A stretch of 64,000 nucleotides of DNA from Pseudoxanthomonas winnipegensis (lineage in GTDB: Bacteria > Pseudomonadota > Gammaproteobacteria > Xanthomonadales > Xanthomonadaceae): positions 310,001-374,000 of the forward strand of contig NZ_SHMH01000004.1 in NCBI RefSeq assembly GCF_004283755.1. Reading direction: 5' to 3'. The notes beneath the pieces were generated by a model that saw only the letters and a program-made list of their open reading frames with translations, was not told where the DNA came from and made no database searches. Shown here piece after piece: positions 28,378-38,352 of this stretch. Within the stretch, counting starts at the first letter, position 1; each line of letters opens with the position of its first letter. The translations under genes were made by a program, and so were the position numbers.

Positions 28378-28410
28378 GCGCGCGAGGCCTTCTCCCCACC
28401 CGAGGTCTCC

Positions 28411-30894
28411 ATGTCGTCGCCCGCTGCATCCGCCCAACCGCTGAAAACCGTCGCCCACAAGTTCGGCGGCACCTCCGTGGCCGATGCCACGCGTTACCGC
28501 CACGTCGCCGACCTGCTGCTGGCGCGCGATGAGGACGAGCAGGTCACCGTGGTCTCGGCGATGAAGGGCGTCACCGATGCGCTGATCGACCTGGCTGGGC
28601 GTGCGGCCGGCAACCTGGCCGACTGGCGCGAGCGCTGGCACGAGCTGCGCGCGCGCCATCGCGGCGCGGCGGTGGCGCTGCTGGGCGAGGACTCCGGCGC
28701 GACGGTGGAATGGCTGGACGGGCAGTTCGACACACTGGCCGAGGTGCTGCAGGCGCTGTCGGTGATCGGCGAGCTGCCGCGCGAGGTGCTCGAACGGGTG
28801 CAGGGCCTGGGCGAGGTGTATTCGGCGCGGCTGCTGGGCGACCACCTGCGCAGCCGCGGCCAGGACTGCGCGGTGCTCGATGCGCGCGAGGTGCTGGTGG
28901 TCGATCGCGGCGAGCTGGGCGTGGACGTGGACTGGGAGACCAGCGCCCAGCGCCTGGCGCAGTGGCGCGCCAGCCACCCGGCCCGGCGCGTGGTGGTGAC
29001 CGGTTTCGTCGCGCGCGATCGCGCCAATCGCATCACCACCCTGGGCCGCAACGGCAGCGACTACTCCGGGGCGATCTTCGCCGCGCTGTTCAACGCCGCC
29101 GAACTGCACATCTGGACCGACGTGGACGGCGTGCTCTCGGCCGATCCGCGCGTGGTGCCCGAGGCGGTGCAGCTGGAATCGCTCAGCTACGACGAGGCCT
29201 GCGAACTGGCCTATTTCGGCGCCAAGGTCGTGCATCCGCAGACCATGTCGCCGGCGATCGAGCGCGGCCTGCCGATCATCATCCGCAACACCTTCCAGCC
29301 CGAGCATCCGGGCACGCGCATCACCGCGCGCAAGGACGCGGCTGGCCCGGTCAAGGGCCTGACGCTCTCGCCCGATCTGGCGGTGGTCAACCTGGAAGGC
29401 ACCGGCCTGATCGGCGTGCCGGGCACGGCCGAGCGCGTGTTCTCGGCGCTGCGTGCCGAACGCGTGTCGGTGGTGATGATCTCGCAGGGCTCCTCGGAGC
29501 ATTCGATCTGCTGCGTGGTCAAGGCGGTCGATGCCGCGCGTGCGCGCACCGCGCTGCTGACCGCCTTCGCCCACGAGCTGGCGATCGGCCAGATCCAGCG
29601 CGTGCAGCTCACCGACGGGGTCAGCGTGCTGGCCGCGGTGGGCGACGGCATGGCCGGCCTGCCGGGCGTGGCGGCGCGGTTGTTCGAATCGCTGGGCCGC
29701 GCGCGGGTCAACATCCTGGCCATCGCCCAGGGCTCGTCGGAGCGCAACATCTCGGTGGCCATCGCCAGCAGCGATGCGACCAAGGCGCTGCGCGCGGCGC
29801 ATGCCGGCTTCTGGCTCTCGCCGCAGACCTTCGCGGTCGGCGTGATCGGGCCGGGCCATGTCGGCGGCGCGCTGCTGGATCAGCTGCGCGCGGCGCAGCC
29901 GCAGCTGCTGGGCAAGGCCAATGTCGACCTGCGCCTGCGCGCGATCGCCTCCTCGCACCGCATGCTGCTGGCCGAACGCAGCATCGAGGACGACTGGCGC
30001 GGCGTCTTCGCCCAGGCGCGCGAGCCGCTGGACCTGGACCGCTTCACCGAACACCTGCTGGCCTCGCACCTGCCGCATACGGTGATCGTGGACTGCTCGG
30101 CCAGCCCGGCCGTGGCCGATCGCTATGCCGGCTGGCTGGCCGCGGGCATCCACGTGGTCACGCCGAACAAGCAGGCCGGCTCGGGCTCGCTGCAGCGCTT
30201 CGAGGCCATCGCCGAGGCCGCGGCCGCCAGCGGGGCGCGCTTCCGCTACGAGGCCACCGTCGGCGCCGGCCTGCCGGTGATCACCACGCTGCGCGACCTG
30301 GTGGACACCGGCGATGCGGTGACCAGCATCGAAGGCATCTTCTCCGGCACGCTGGCTTGGCTGTTCAACCGCTTCGACGGCAGCGTGCCGTTCTCCGAAC
30401 TGGTGCGGCAGGCGCGGGCGATGGGCTATACCGAGCCGGATCCGCGCGACGACCTGTCCGGCACCGATGTCGGCCGCAAGCTGGTGATCCTGGCGCGCGA
30501 GGCCGGCCGTGCGCTGTCGCTGGAAGACGTGCGCATCGAGAGCCTGGTGCCGCAGGCGCTGCGCCAGGCCAGCGTGGAGGACTTCATGGCGCGCCTGGAC
30601 GAGGTGGACGCCGACTTCGCCCAGCGCCTGGCCGCGGCGAAGGCGGCCGGCAAGGTGCTGCGCTACGTCGCGCGCCTGGATCAGGACGGCGCCAGCGTCG
30701 GCCTGGTCGAGCTGCCCGCCGACCACGCCTTCGCCAACCTGCGCCAGACCGACAACGTCGTGCAGTTCACCACGCGTCGCTACTGCGACAACCCGCTGAT
30801 CGTGCAGGGCCCGGGCGCCGGTCCCGAGGTGACCGCGGCCGGCGTGTTCGCCGATGTGCTGCGCGTGGCGGCGGGGCAGGGGGCGCGCCTGTGA
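28411..30894 (+). CDS. thrA: bifunctional aspartokinase / homoserine dehydrogenase
   Basis: An 827-residue fusion enzyme catalysing the first and third steps from aspartate to threonine. Residues about 12-300 form the aspartokinase domain (KFGGTSV, 17-23; [13 protein letters not shown]). About 310-470 are two ACT domains that bind the feedback inhibitor threonine ([25 protein letters not shown]). From about 475 the homoserine dehydrogenase domain begins ([17 protein letters not shown], the NAD(P)-binding motif, then [11 protein letters not shown] and [16 protein letters not shown]). Length matches ThrA. The ATG has GAGG upstream and follows the attenuator; the stop overlaps the thrB start. 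Confidence 0.97.
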   Translation: MSSPAASAQPLKTVAHKFGGTSVADATRYRHVADLLLARDEDEQVTVVSAMKGVTDALIDLAGRAAGNLADWRERWHELRARHRGAAVALLGEDSGATVEWLDGQFDTLAEVLQALSVIGELPREVLERVQGLGEVYSARLLGDHLRSRGQDCAVLDAREVLVVDRGELGVDVDWETSAQRLAQWRASHPARRVVVTGFVARDRANRITTLGRNGSDYSGAIFAALFNAAELHIWTDVDGVLSADPRVVPEAVQLESLSYDEACELAYFGAKVVHPQTMSPAIERGLPIIIRNTFQPEHPGTRITARKDAAGPVKGLTLSPDLAVVNLEGTGLIGVPGTAERVFSALRAERVSVVMISQGSSEHSICCVVKAVDAARARTALLTAFAHELAIGQIQRVQLTDGVSVLAAVGDGMAGLPGVAARLFESLGRARVNILAIAQGSSERNISVAIASSDATKALRAAHAGFWLSPQTFAVGVIGPGHVGGALLDQLRAAQPQLLGKANVDLRLRAIASSHRMLLAERSIEDDWRGVFAQAREPLDLDRFTEHLLASHLPHTVIVDCSASPAVADRYAGWLAAGIHVVTPNKQAGSGSLQRFEAIAEAAAASGARFRYEATVGAGLPVITTLRDLVDTGDAVTSIEGIFSGTLAWLFNRFDGSVPFSELVRQARAMGYTEPDPRDDLSGTDVGRKLVILAREAGRALSLEDVRIESLVPQALRQASVEDFMARLDEVDADFAQRLAAAKAAGKVLRYVARLDQDGASVGLVELPADHAFANLRQTDNVVQFTTRRYCDNPLIVQGPGAGPEVTAAGVFADVLRVAAGQGARL

Positions 30895-31811
30895 GGCGGG
30901 AGGCACGCGCGTTCTCGCCGGCCTCAGTCGGCAATGTCGGGGTCGGCTTCGACATCCTGGGGCACGTGATCGAGGGCCCGGGCGACACCGTCACCGTGCG
31001 TCGCATCGAGGCGCCTGTGGTGCGCATCGCCGCCATCCGCGGCACCACGCTCGACCTGCCGCTGGAGGCGCCGGCCAACACGGCGGGCGCGGCCTTGATC
31101 GCGATGCGCGAGGCGCTGGAGCTGCCGTTCGGCTTCGAGGTGGAGATCGACAAGGGCATCGCGCTGGGTTCGGGCATGGGCGGTTCGGCCGCCTCCTGCG
31201 TGGCGGCGGTGGTCGCTGCCAATGCCTTGCTCGACGAACCGCTGAGCCCGCAGGCGCTGTACCCGTTCACCCTGGTCGGCGAGGCGGTGGCCAGCGGTGG
31301 CCGGCATGGCGACAACCTGGGGCCGATGCTGCTGGGCGGGCTGGTGCTGGCCACGGCCGAGCATCTGGCCAGCGTGCCGGTGCCGCAGGGCTGGCACAGC
31401 CTGCTGGTGCATCCCGACGCGGTGCTGGAGACACGCCGCGCGCGCGCCGCGCTGGCCGGCGCCTACGAGCTGAAGGACTTCGTCCACCAGAGCGCCAATC
31501 TCGCCCTGGTCCTGGCCGGCTGCTATCAGGGTGATGCGACCCTGGTGCGTGCCGGCCTGGCCGATGTGCTGGTCGAGCCGCGGCGCGCGCCGCTGATCGG
31601 CGGCTTCGACGCGGCCAAGGCGGCGATGCTGGCCGGCGGGGCTATGGGGGCGAGCATCTCCGGTGCCGGGCCGAGCATCTTCGGCTGGTTCGAGACGCGC
31701 GCCGAGGCGCAGGCCACGGCGCCGGCGGTGCAGGCCGCCTTCGAGCAGGCCGGCTTCACCTCGCAGGCCTGGGTCTCGCGCATCGCCGCGCCGGGGGCGC
31801 GCGTGCTCTGA
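30891..31811 (+). CDS. thrB: homoserine kinase
   Basis: A 306-residue GHMP-family kinase that phosphorylates homoserine. The N-terminal motif [17 protein letters not shown], the ATP-binding loop [15 protein letters not shown] (about 86-100) and the C-terminal [14 protein letters not shown] (motif 3) are all present. It starts at GTG 30891, overlapping the thrA stop codon (GTGA), which couples translation of the two. The upstream frame is only a shadow of thrA. About 150 bp and a palindromic repeat separate it from thrC. Confidence 0.95.
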   Translation: MRREARAFSPASVGNVGVGFDILGHVIEGPGDTVTVRRIEAPVVRIAAIRGTTLDLPLEAPANTAGAALIAMREALELPFGFEVEIDKGIALGSGMGGSAASCVAAVVAANALLDEPLSPQALYPFTLVGEAVASGGRHGDNLGPMLLGGLVLATAEHLASVPVPQGWHSLLVHPDAVLETRRARAALAGAYELKDFVHQSANLALVLAGCYQGDATLVRAGLADVLVEPRRAPLIGGFDAAKAAMLAGGAMGASISGAGPSIFGWFETRAEAQATAPAVQAAFEQAGFTSQAWVSRIAAPGARVL

Positions 31812-31845
31812 CCTTCTTGGCACCCAGAGACTCATCCTCCTGAGT

Positions 31846-31912
31846 GTGGGAGCCGCCATGGCGGCGATGGGCCTTACCGGTAAAGCCTCATCGCCGCCAT
31901 GGCGGCTCCCAC
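31846..31912. repeat. GTGGGAGCCGCCATGGCGGCGA palindrome (family A), inside the thr operon
   Basis: A 67-bp near-perfect inverted repeat: GTGGGAGCCGCCATGGCGG on the left and its complement on the right, with centre GATGGGCCTTACCGGTAAAGCCTCATC. It lies between thrB and thrC, so the thr mRNA would carry a very stable hairpin here. Confidence 0.9.
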
Positions 31913-31964
31913 GCAGAACAACCGCATCCATCGCCAATCCTCAGCTTTTCGGAAAACCTCTCCC

Positions 31965-33257
31965 ATGCACTTCGTCTCCACCCGCAACGCCTCGCCCGCC
32001 GCTTCGCTGAGCGCGGCCATCGCCGCCGGCCTGGCGCCCGATGGCGGCCTGTATGTGCCCCAGGCCCTGCCGCCGGTGCGCGCGCTGGCCGCCGGCGAGT
32101 CGCTGGCCGGCACCGCCGCCACGCTGCTGCAGCCGTTGTTCGAGGGCGACGGCCTGGAGGGCGCCTTGCCGGACATCTGCGAGGCGGCCTTCGACTTCCC
32201 CGCGCCGCTGCTGCCGCTGGCCACGCCGAACGACCATGTGCTGGAGCTGTTCCATGGCCCGACCGCGGCGTTCAAGGACTTCGGCGCGCGCTTCCTGGCG
32301 CAGTGCCTGACCCGCCTGCGCGGCGCGCAGGAGCCGCCGCTGACCATCCTGGTGGCGACCTCCGGCGATACCGGCGCGGCGGTGGCCGCCGCCTTCCATC
32401 GCCAGCCCAATCTGCGCGTGATCGTGCTGTATCCGGACGGGCGTGTCTCGCCGCGCCAGGCGCATCAGCTGGGCTGCTTCGGCGACAACATCACCGCCCT
32501 GCGCGTGGCCGGCTCGTTCGACGACTGCCAGGCGCTGGTCAAGCGCGCCTTGAACGACGCGCAGCTGCAGGCGCGCGCGCCGCTGAGTTCGGCCAATTCG
32601 ATCAGCCTGGGGCGCCTGCTGCCGCAGATGAGCTACTACGCCCACGCCGCGCTCGGCCACCACGCCCGCAGCGGCAACACGCTGAACTTCGTCATCCCCA
32701 CCGGCAACCTGGGCAATGCGATGGCCGCGATCCTGGCGCGGGCGATGGGCGTGCCGATCGGCCGCATCGTGCTGGCGACCAACGCCAACCACGTGCTGCC
32801 GGACTACTTCGACGGCGGCGAGTACGCGCCCCAGCCCAGCGTGGCGACCATCGCCAACGCCATGGACGTGGGCGCGCCGAGCAACTTCGAGCGCCTGCGC
32901 TGGCTGTATCGCGGCGACGACGCGGCGCTGCGCGCGGCCTTCGCCTCGGCCAGCGTGGACGACGACGCGATCCGGCTGGTGATCGCGCGCCGCTATCGGC
33001 ACTTCGGCGAGGTGTTCTGCCCGCATACGGCCACGGCGGTGAAGGTGCTCGAGGACCTGCGCAACCAGGGCGAGGGCGGCGACTGGGCGGTGGCCGCCAC
33101 GGCGCACCCGGCCAAGTTCGAGAGCGTGGTCGAGCCGCTGGTCGGCCCGATCGGGGTGCCACCGGCCCTGGCCGACCTGCTGCTGCGCCCGGCCCACGCC
33201 GAGCCGATCGGGCCCGATTACCAGGCCCTGGTCGGCCACGTCCTGGCCGGCGCCTGA
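31965..33257 (+). CDS. thrC: threonine synthase
   Basis: A 430-residue fold-type II PLP enzyme that turns O-phosphohomoserine into threonine. The PLP-binding lysine lies in the conserved FHGPTAAFKDFGARF (about residues 88-102), and ATSGDTGAAVAAAF and IPTGNLGNAMAAI form the cofactor phosphate cup. The ATG at 31965 begins with MHFVSTRN, the usual N-terminus of the family. It is the last gene of the thr operon, following a 153-bp gap after thrB that contains a long palindrome; that hairpin may alter thrC expression relative to thrA and thrB. Confidence 0.95.
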   Translation: MHFVSTRNASPAASLSAAIAAGLAPDGGLYVPQALPPVRALAAGESLAGTAATLLQPLFEGDGLEGALPDICEAAFDFPAPLLPLATPNDHVLELFHGPTAAFKDFGARFLAQCLTRLRGAQEPPLTILVATSGDTGAAVAAAFHRQPNLRVIVLYPDGRVSPRQAHQLGCFGDNITALRVAGSFDDCQALVKRALNDAQLQARAPLSSANSISLGRLLPQMSYYAHAALGHHARSGNTLNFVIPTGNLGNAMAAILARAMGVPIGRIVLATNANHVLPDYFDGGEYAPQPSVATIANAMDVGAPSNFERLRWLYRGDDAALRAAFASASVDDDAIRLVIARRYRHFGEVFCPHTATAVKVLEDLRNQGEGGDWAVAATAHPAKFESVVEPLVGPIGVPPALADLLLRPAHAEPIGPDYQALVGHVLAGA

Positions 33258-33271
33258 GCCGGTGGTGAAAG

Positions 33272-33291
33272 CCGGCGGCACGCGCCGCCGG
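33272..33291 (+). terminator. hairpin after thrC
   Basis: A perfect 8-bp stem CCGGCGGC/GCCGCCGG with loop ACGC lies 15 bp after the thrC stop. It lacks a U tract, so it is only a candidate terminator. Confidence 0.4.
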
Positions 33292-33354
33292 GCCGGCGAC
33301 GGGCGCTGACTTATCATCGGCGCCGGTGCGTGGCGTCCACGCGTTGTCCGTGTC

Positions 33355-35796
33355 GTGATCGTGTCCTTCCATTCCGTTTCGTGTGCCGCCCGGCGGCTGT
33401 GGCTGCTGAGTGCGCTGCTGGTCCTGGCCGCCGGTCAGGCGCTGGCGCAGGGGCCGGCCGCGCCGGCGCCCAGCGTCGATGAGGCCCTGCAGCAGATCGA
33501 CGATGCGCTGAGCACGCTGCAGGACCAGTCCAAGGACGAGCAGGTCCCCGAGAACCTGCACGCGCTGGGCCTGCAGGTGGCCGACGCCCAGCGCCAGGCC
33601 GATGCCCAGGCCCTGGCCCTGCAGCCGCAGCTGGACGAGATCGACGAGCGCCTCAAGCAGCTGGGCGACCTGGCCCCGGGCACGCGCGAGGCCAGCGACA
33701 TCGCCGCCGAGCGCAAGCAGCTGCAGGCCAGCCACGACCGCCTGGACGGCGCGATCAAGCGCGCCAAGCTGCTCTCGGTCGAGGCCCAGCAGCTGGGCGA
33801 TGCCATCGAGAAGGCCCGCGCGCGCCAGCTCGGCGAGCAGCTGTTCGCCCGCGTCGCCTCGCCGCTCTCGCCGACCCTGTGGCGGCAGATGGCCCAGGCC
33901 TGGCCCGACGACCTGCAGCGCCTGCGCGCGGTCGGCCAGGACCTCACGCAGGCGCTCCAGCAGGGCGTGGCCACCCATGGCACCGCGCCGCTGGCCACCG
34001 GCATCGCGATCGCGCTGCTGATCCTGCTGCCCGGTGCACTGGCGCTGCGCTGGGTCGGCCAGCGCTATGTGATCCAACGCACGCCGGGCGGGCGCCTGCG
34101 GCGCTCGGCGCTGGCGGTCTGGACGCTGGTGCTGGGCACGGCGCTGCCGACGATCGCGGCCTGGGTGCTGATCGATACGCTGCGCGCGATCCAGGCCATC
34201 CCCGAGGACCTGGACGGCCTGGCCGACGCGGTGGTCCGGGTGACCTTCTTCTCCGCCTTCGTCGGCGCCACCAGCGCGGCGCTGCTGCTGCCGCGCCAGC
34301 CGTCCTGGCGCCTGCTGCCGTTCGACGACGACACGGCGGTCAAGCTGGGCCGCTATGCCTGGCTGACCTCGGTGGCGGTGTGGCTGAGCGGCATGCTGAC
34401 CGCGCTCAACCGCGTGGCGCGCACCAACCCGGTGACTGGGGTGGGCGTGGACGGGGTGATCGCGCTGGTGTTCGTGGCGCTGGTGATCGCCATGCTGGTG
34501 AGCCTGCTGCGCATCCACCGCGGGCCGGTCGAGGCCGCGGCCGAAAGCGGCGAGGCCGCCGCGCCTGCCGTGCCGCAGCGCCGTTCCGGCGTGGTGGTGC
34601 TGATCTCGCTGCTGGCGCAGCTGGTGGTCGCCGCGGCCCTGGTCGGCGCGCTGCTGGGCTACGTCAACTTCGCCCGCGCCGCGACCCAGCAGATCATCTG
34701 GGCGGTGGTGGTCTGCGGCGCCGGCGGGCTGCTGATGATGTTCGCCGACGACCTGTCGCAGTGGCTGTTCAAGCCCGACAGCCGCTTCGGCAAGGCCGCC
34801 AGCGTCGGCCTGGGGCTGCGCTCCAGCCACATGGAGCAGGCCGCCGTGCTGACCGCGGCGGTGGCGCGACTGTGGCTGGTGCTGATGGTGATCGGCGCGC
34901 TGCTGGTGCCTTACGGCGCCAATTTCACCAGCATCACCGACTGGATCGTGCAGGCGCGCAAGGCGTGGACAGCCAGCGGCCTGCCGCTGCAGCCGTGGGA
35001 TGTGCTGCGCGCGGTGCTGGTGGCGCTGATCGGCCTGGCCCTGGTCAAGGCCGCGCACCGCTGGCTGGTGCGCACCTACCTGCCGAGCACCGAGCTGGAG
35101 CTGAGCACGCGCGCCTCGGTGGCCGCGGTGATGCGCTACCTGGGCATCACCGTGGTCGCGCTGTGCGTGCTGGTGACCCTGGGCCTGGACATGACCAAGC
35201 TGGCGATCGTGGCCAGCGCGCTGTCGGTGGGCATCGGCTTCGGCCTGCAGGCGATCACCCAGAACTTCATCTCCGGGCTGATCCTGATGGCCGAGCGTCC
35301 GGTGAAGATCGGCGACTGGGTGCGCATCGGCGATGCCGAGGGCGACGTGCGCCGCATCAACGTGCGCTCCACCGAGATCCAGGTGTCCGACCGCTCCACG
35401 CTGATCGTGCCCAACTCGGACCTGATCACCAAGACCATCCGCAACATGACCATGGCCGGTCCGCTGGGCCGCGTGCAGCTGCAGTTCTCGGTGCCGCTGG
35501 GCACCGATGTGGGCGCGGTGCGCACGCTGCTGCTGGACCTGTACGCCGCGCACGAGAACGTGCTGGCCGAGCCGGCGCCGTCGGTGTTCATCGACTCGAT
35601 CGCCGGCGGCATGATCGCCATCAACAGCTTCGCCTACGTGTCCAGCCCGCGCGCGACCTATGGCACGCGCAGCGACCTGTTCTTCGAGCTGCTCCAGGCC
35701 TTGGCCGATGCGCAGATCGCGCTGGTCACGCCGCAGGATGTGCGGATCGTCGATGCGGCGCCGCCGGCGACCGGTCAGGAGCAGGCGCCGGGCTGA
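33355..35796 (+). CDS. MscS-family mechanosensitive channel with DUF3772 domain
   Basis: An 813-residue inner membrane protein. A signal peptide (about 12-31, ending ALAQ) is followed by a coiled, DUF3772-like periplasmic domain (about 40-200) and then about ten membrane segments. The MscS core includes the pore-lining helix and GIGFGLQAITQNFISGLILM (about 624-643), then ERPVKIGDWVRIGDAEGDVRRI (beta domain, given in part) and TLIVPNSDLITKTIRN. Such large MscS proteins (MscK/YbiO type) release solutes under osmotic downshock. The start codon is GTG at 33355, chosen because no better start precedes the signal peptide. Confidence 0.9.
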   Translation: MIVSFHSVSCAARRLWLLSALLVLAAGQALAQGPAAPAPSVDEALQQIDDALSTLQDQSKDEQVPENLHALGLQVADAQRQADAQALALQPQLDEIDERLKQLGDLAPGTREASDIAAERKQLQASHDRLDGAIKRAKLLSVEAQQLGDAIEKARARQLGEQLFARVASPLSPTLWRQMAQAWPDDLQRLRAVGQDLTQALQQGVATHGTAPLATGIAIALLILLPGALALRWVGQRYVIQRTPGGRLRRSALAVWTLVLGTALPTIAAWVLIDTLRAIQAIPEDLDGLADAVVRVTFFSAFVGATSAALLLPRQPSWRLLPFDDDTAVKLGRYAWLTSVAVWLSGMLTALNRVARTNPVTGVGVDGVIALVFVALVIAMLVSLLRIHRGPVEAAAESGEAAAPAVPQRRSGVVVLISLLAQLVVAAALVGALLGYVNFARAATQQIIWAVVVCGAGGLLMMFADDLSQWLFKPDSRFGKAASVGLGLRSSHMEQAAVLTAAVARLWLVLMVIGALLVPYGANFTSITDWIVQARKAWTASGLPLQPWDVLRAVLVALIGLALVKAAHRWLVRTYLPSTELELSTRASVAAVMRYLGITVVALCVLVTLGLDMTKLAIVASALSVGIGFGLQAITQNFISGLILMAERPVKIGDWVRIGDAEGDVRRINVRSTEIQVSDRSTLIVPNSDLITKTIRNMTMAGPLGRVQLQFSVPLGTDVGAVRTLLLDLYAAHENVLAEPAPSVFIDSIAGGMIAINSFAYVSSPRATYGTRSDLFFELLQALADAQIALVTPQDVRIVDAAPPATGQEQAPG

Positions 35797-35907
35797 GCTA
35801 CGGAGTGGATGCCCTAGGGTCGATTAGGCAACAGGCAGCGGGAAGACAGAATCGGGCGGTAAGAGGGCAGTGGGCAGCGCGGCAGCCTGCGCGGAAAAAA
35901 CTTGTAC

Positions 35908-35991
35908 CGTCGTTCCCGCGAAGGCGGGAACCCAGCGACTTTCACGCGGACAAGCCAAGGCACTAGGTTCCCGCTTTCGCGGGAACGATGG
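35908..35991. repeat. TTCCCGCG-type repeat pair (family C)
   Basis: Two copies in inverted orientation: CGTTCCCGCGAAGGCGGGAAC at the left and GTTCCCGCTTTCGCGGGAACG at the right, separated by about 40 bp. Each is a palindrome, and the pair is again palindromic. A second pair lies at 54061-54147 and a half element at 44951-44979. Confidence 0.85.
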
Positions 35992-36075
35992 TGTTTAGAC
36001 GTTCCAGGCCAGGCTGCTCATGCGCGCAACCACCGCACACCGGCGGTGTAGGCTGCCGCCACACAGGAGTCCGTC

Positions 36076-36672
36076 ATGCACCCGATCCTCGCGCAGCTGC
36101 CGCCGGCGCAGCGCCAGGCGCTCGAACAGGCCTATGCCACGCCGCCGCGCGCCTATCACGCCATCGACCACGTGCAGGAGGTGCTGCGCCAGGTCGACGC
36201 GGTCGCGCAGGGGCCGGGCTGGCGCCAGCCGCGCGAGGTGCAGTGGGCCGCGCTGTACCACGACGCGATCTACGTGGCCGGGCGCGGCGACAACGAGGCG
36301 CGTTCGGCGCAGCTGGCGCAGGCCCATCTCGAACAGTGGCCGCAGCCGGGCGTGGACGCGGCCCGCGTGGTCGAGCTGATCGAACTCACCGCGCGCCATG
36401 GCGGCCTCTCGCCCGGCGATGTGGATGCCGAGGCGGCGCTGTTCCTGGACTGCGACATGGCGATCCTGGGCGCGGCGCCGGAGGTCTTCGACGCCTACGA
36501 CCGCGGCATCGCCAGCGAATACGCGGGCGTGGTGCCGGGCTTCATCTTCCGCCGCAAGCGCAAGCAGTTCCTCAAGGACCTGCTGCAGCGCGAGCGCATT
36601 TATCTCAGCGATTTCTTCCACGCGCGCCTGGACGCGGCCGCGCGCGCGAACCTGCGGCGCGCGACGCGCTGA
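36076..36672 (+). CDS. HD-domain phosphohydrolase-like protein
   Basis: A 198-residue protein of the group annotated as predicted metal-dependent HD superfamily phosphohydrolases. The metal ligands are visible as H at about residue 29 (RAYHAIDHVQEVL), HD in ALYHDAIYV (about 58-63) and D in LFLDCDMAIL (about 122-131). A conserved C-terminal stretch follows (KRKQFLKDLLQRERIYL). The substrate is unknown; relatives are small nucleotide or nucleoside-phosphate hydrolases. CAGGAG precedes the ATG. The gene stands alone between repeats. Confidence 0.8.
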   Translation: MHPILAQLPPAQRQALEQAYATPPRAYHAIDHVQEVLRQVDAVAQGPGWRQPREVQWAALYHDAIYVAGRGDNEARSAQLAQAHLEQWPQPGVDAARVVELIELTARHGGLSPGDVDAEAALFLDCDMAILGAAPEVFDAYDRGIASEYAGVVPGFIFRRKRKQFLKDLLQRERIYLSDFFHARLDAAARANLRRATR

Positions 36673-36710
36673 GTCAGGCCTCGCCACGACGCTTGGCGCC
36701 CCGCGCTCCG

Positions 36711-36748
36711 CCCCTCCCCTTGCGCAGCAGGGGGAGGCCGGGAGGGGG
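36711..36748. repeat. degenerate CCCTCCCC element (family D)
   Basis: CCCCTCCCCTTGCGCAGCAG followed by GGGGAGGCCGGGAGGGGG. It has the same arms as the elements at 8162 and 21090 but with a damaged palindrome. The remainder of the 36673-36997 gap holds nothing I recognise. Confidence 0.6.
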
Positions 36749-36997
36749 TTGGATCAGTCCGCGGCGCGCTTTGGTTGGCCGCGCCGAACCACATCAACAT
36801 CGTCATCTGCGAACGTTCATCGGCGCAGCCCGCGCCACTGCAGGCTTTGCTGCACCGCACACGCGATCTGTCATGTTCACGACCGGTCCGCGTCACCGGA
36901 CTTAAACACTTGGCTGCGCATCATGCGCCCACGTTCCGCGACCGCCGGGGTTGAAGCAAGACTTCCTTCCGGCCCTCGCGGACGACCAATGCGGTCG

Positions 36998-38251
36998 TCA
37001 GTCCCCGACGCGACGACCTTTCGCCCAGGCTGCCGCGCCCATGCCGGCGCGGTGGCCCGAGGCGAAACACGCGGTGAGCAGATAGCCACCGGTCGGGGCT
37101 TCCCAGTCCAGCATCTCGCCGGCGCAGAACGTGCCCGGCACCGCCTGCAGCATCGCCTGCGCGTCCAGCGCCTCCAGACGCACGCCACCGGCGCTGCTGA
37201 TGACCTCGGCCACCGGGCGCGGGCGCAGCAGCATCAGCGGCAGGCGGTGGATCGCCTGGGCCAGCGCGATGGCGTCCTGCCGGGCGGCAGCGGCGACGGT
37301 CTCGAACACCAGCGCGGCCTTGGCGCGCTCGATGCCCACGGTGCGGCGCAGGTGTTCGCCCACCGAGCGGCCCTTGCGCGGCCGCGACAGCTCGGCGGTC
37401 AGGCGCGTCAGGTCGCGGCCCGGCGCCAGGTCGAGTTCGAGCGTGGCCTGGCCCTCGCGCGCGATCGCCTCGCGCAGGGCCGGGGCGATGGCGTAGATCA
37501 GGCTGCCTTCGATGCCGGTCTCGGTGAGCACGCATTCGCCCTGTAGCGCGTGCGCCGCACCGTCCGCGTCGCGCCAGTGCGCCACCACCGGCTTGAGCGG
37601 CGCGCCGGCGTGCTGGCGCATGTGCGCGCTGAAGGCGATGTCGAAGCCGCAGTTGGCGGGTTTGAGCGGCACCACGTCCACGCCGCGCGCGGCCAGCCAC
37701 GGCTGCCAGGCGCCGTCCGAGCCCAGCTGCGGCCAGCTCGCCCCACCCAGGGCCAGCACCGTCGCATCGGCCGCCACCCGCAGCGGACCCTGCGGCGTGT
37801 CGAAGCGCAGCGCGCCGTCCGCCTCCCAGCCGGTCCAGCGATGCTGGACGTGGAAGCGCACGCCCTGGTCCTTGAGCCGGCGCACCCAGGCGCGCAGCAG
37901 CGGCGCGGCCTTCATGTCGCTGGGGAACACCCGCCCGGAACTGCCGACGAAGGTCTCCACGCCCAGTCCGCGCGCCCAGGCGCGCAGCGCATCGGCATCG
38001 AAGTCGTCCAGCCAGGCACCGACCTGCGCGGCGCGTTCGAAGTAGCGGGCGTCGAACTGCGGACGTGGCTCGGAATGGGTGAGGTTCATGCCGCCCTTGC
38101 CGGCGATCAGGAACTTGCGCCCGACCGAGCCCTTGGCCTCGTAGACCGCCACTTCCAGGCCTGCCTCCCGCGCGGTCTGGGCCGCCATCAGGCCGGCCGG
38201 GCCGCCGCCGATCACGGCCAGGGTGGGAGCGGGGGAGCGAGCTTGGGACAT
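36998..38251 (-). CDS. NAD(P)/FAD-dependent oxidoreductase, TIGR03862/HI0933-like flavoprotein
   Basis: A 417-residue flavoprotein. The N-terminal dinucleotide-binding motif is VIGGGPAGLMAAQTARE (about 13-29), followed by VAVYEAKGSVGRKFLIAGKGGMNLTHSE, in which GKGGxNLTHS is the family signature. The C-terminal FAD contacts are SSAGGV and CAGEMLDWEAPTGGYLLTAC. The reaction of this family is not established. I start at the ATG at 38251 (MSQARSP); one 27 bp upstream is possible. It diverges from the beta-lactamase-fold gene with about 100 bp between them. Confidence 0.85.
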   Translation of the reverse strand: MSQARSPAPTLAVIGGGPAGLMAAQTAREAGLEVAVYEAKGSVGRKFLIAGKGGMNLTHSEPRPQFDARYFERAAQVGAWLDDFDADALRAWARGLGVETFVGSSGRVFPSDMKAAPLLRAWVRRLKDQGVRFHVQHRWTGWEADGALRFDTPQGPLRVAADATVLALGGASWPQLGSDGAWQPWLAARGVDVVPLKPANCGFDIAFSAHMRQHAGAPLKPVVAHWRDADGAAHALQGECVLTETGIEGSLIYAIAPALREAIAREGQATLELDLAPGRDLTRLTAELSRPRKGRSVGEHLRRTVGIERAKAALVFETVAAAARQDAIALAQAIHRLPLMLLRPRPVAEVISSAGGVRLEALDAQAMLQAVPGTFCAGEMLDWEAPTGGYLLTACFASGHRAGMGAAAWAKGRRVGD

Positions 38252-38352
38252 CGCGCCATTATGAAGGGCCGCGCGCATGACCGATGGCAGGCCACGTCGT
38301 CGCGCGCGGCGGCTATCGTGCGAGGCTGTCTCTTTCCAACCGGGGAACTTCG

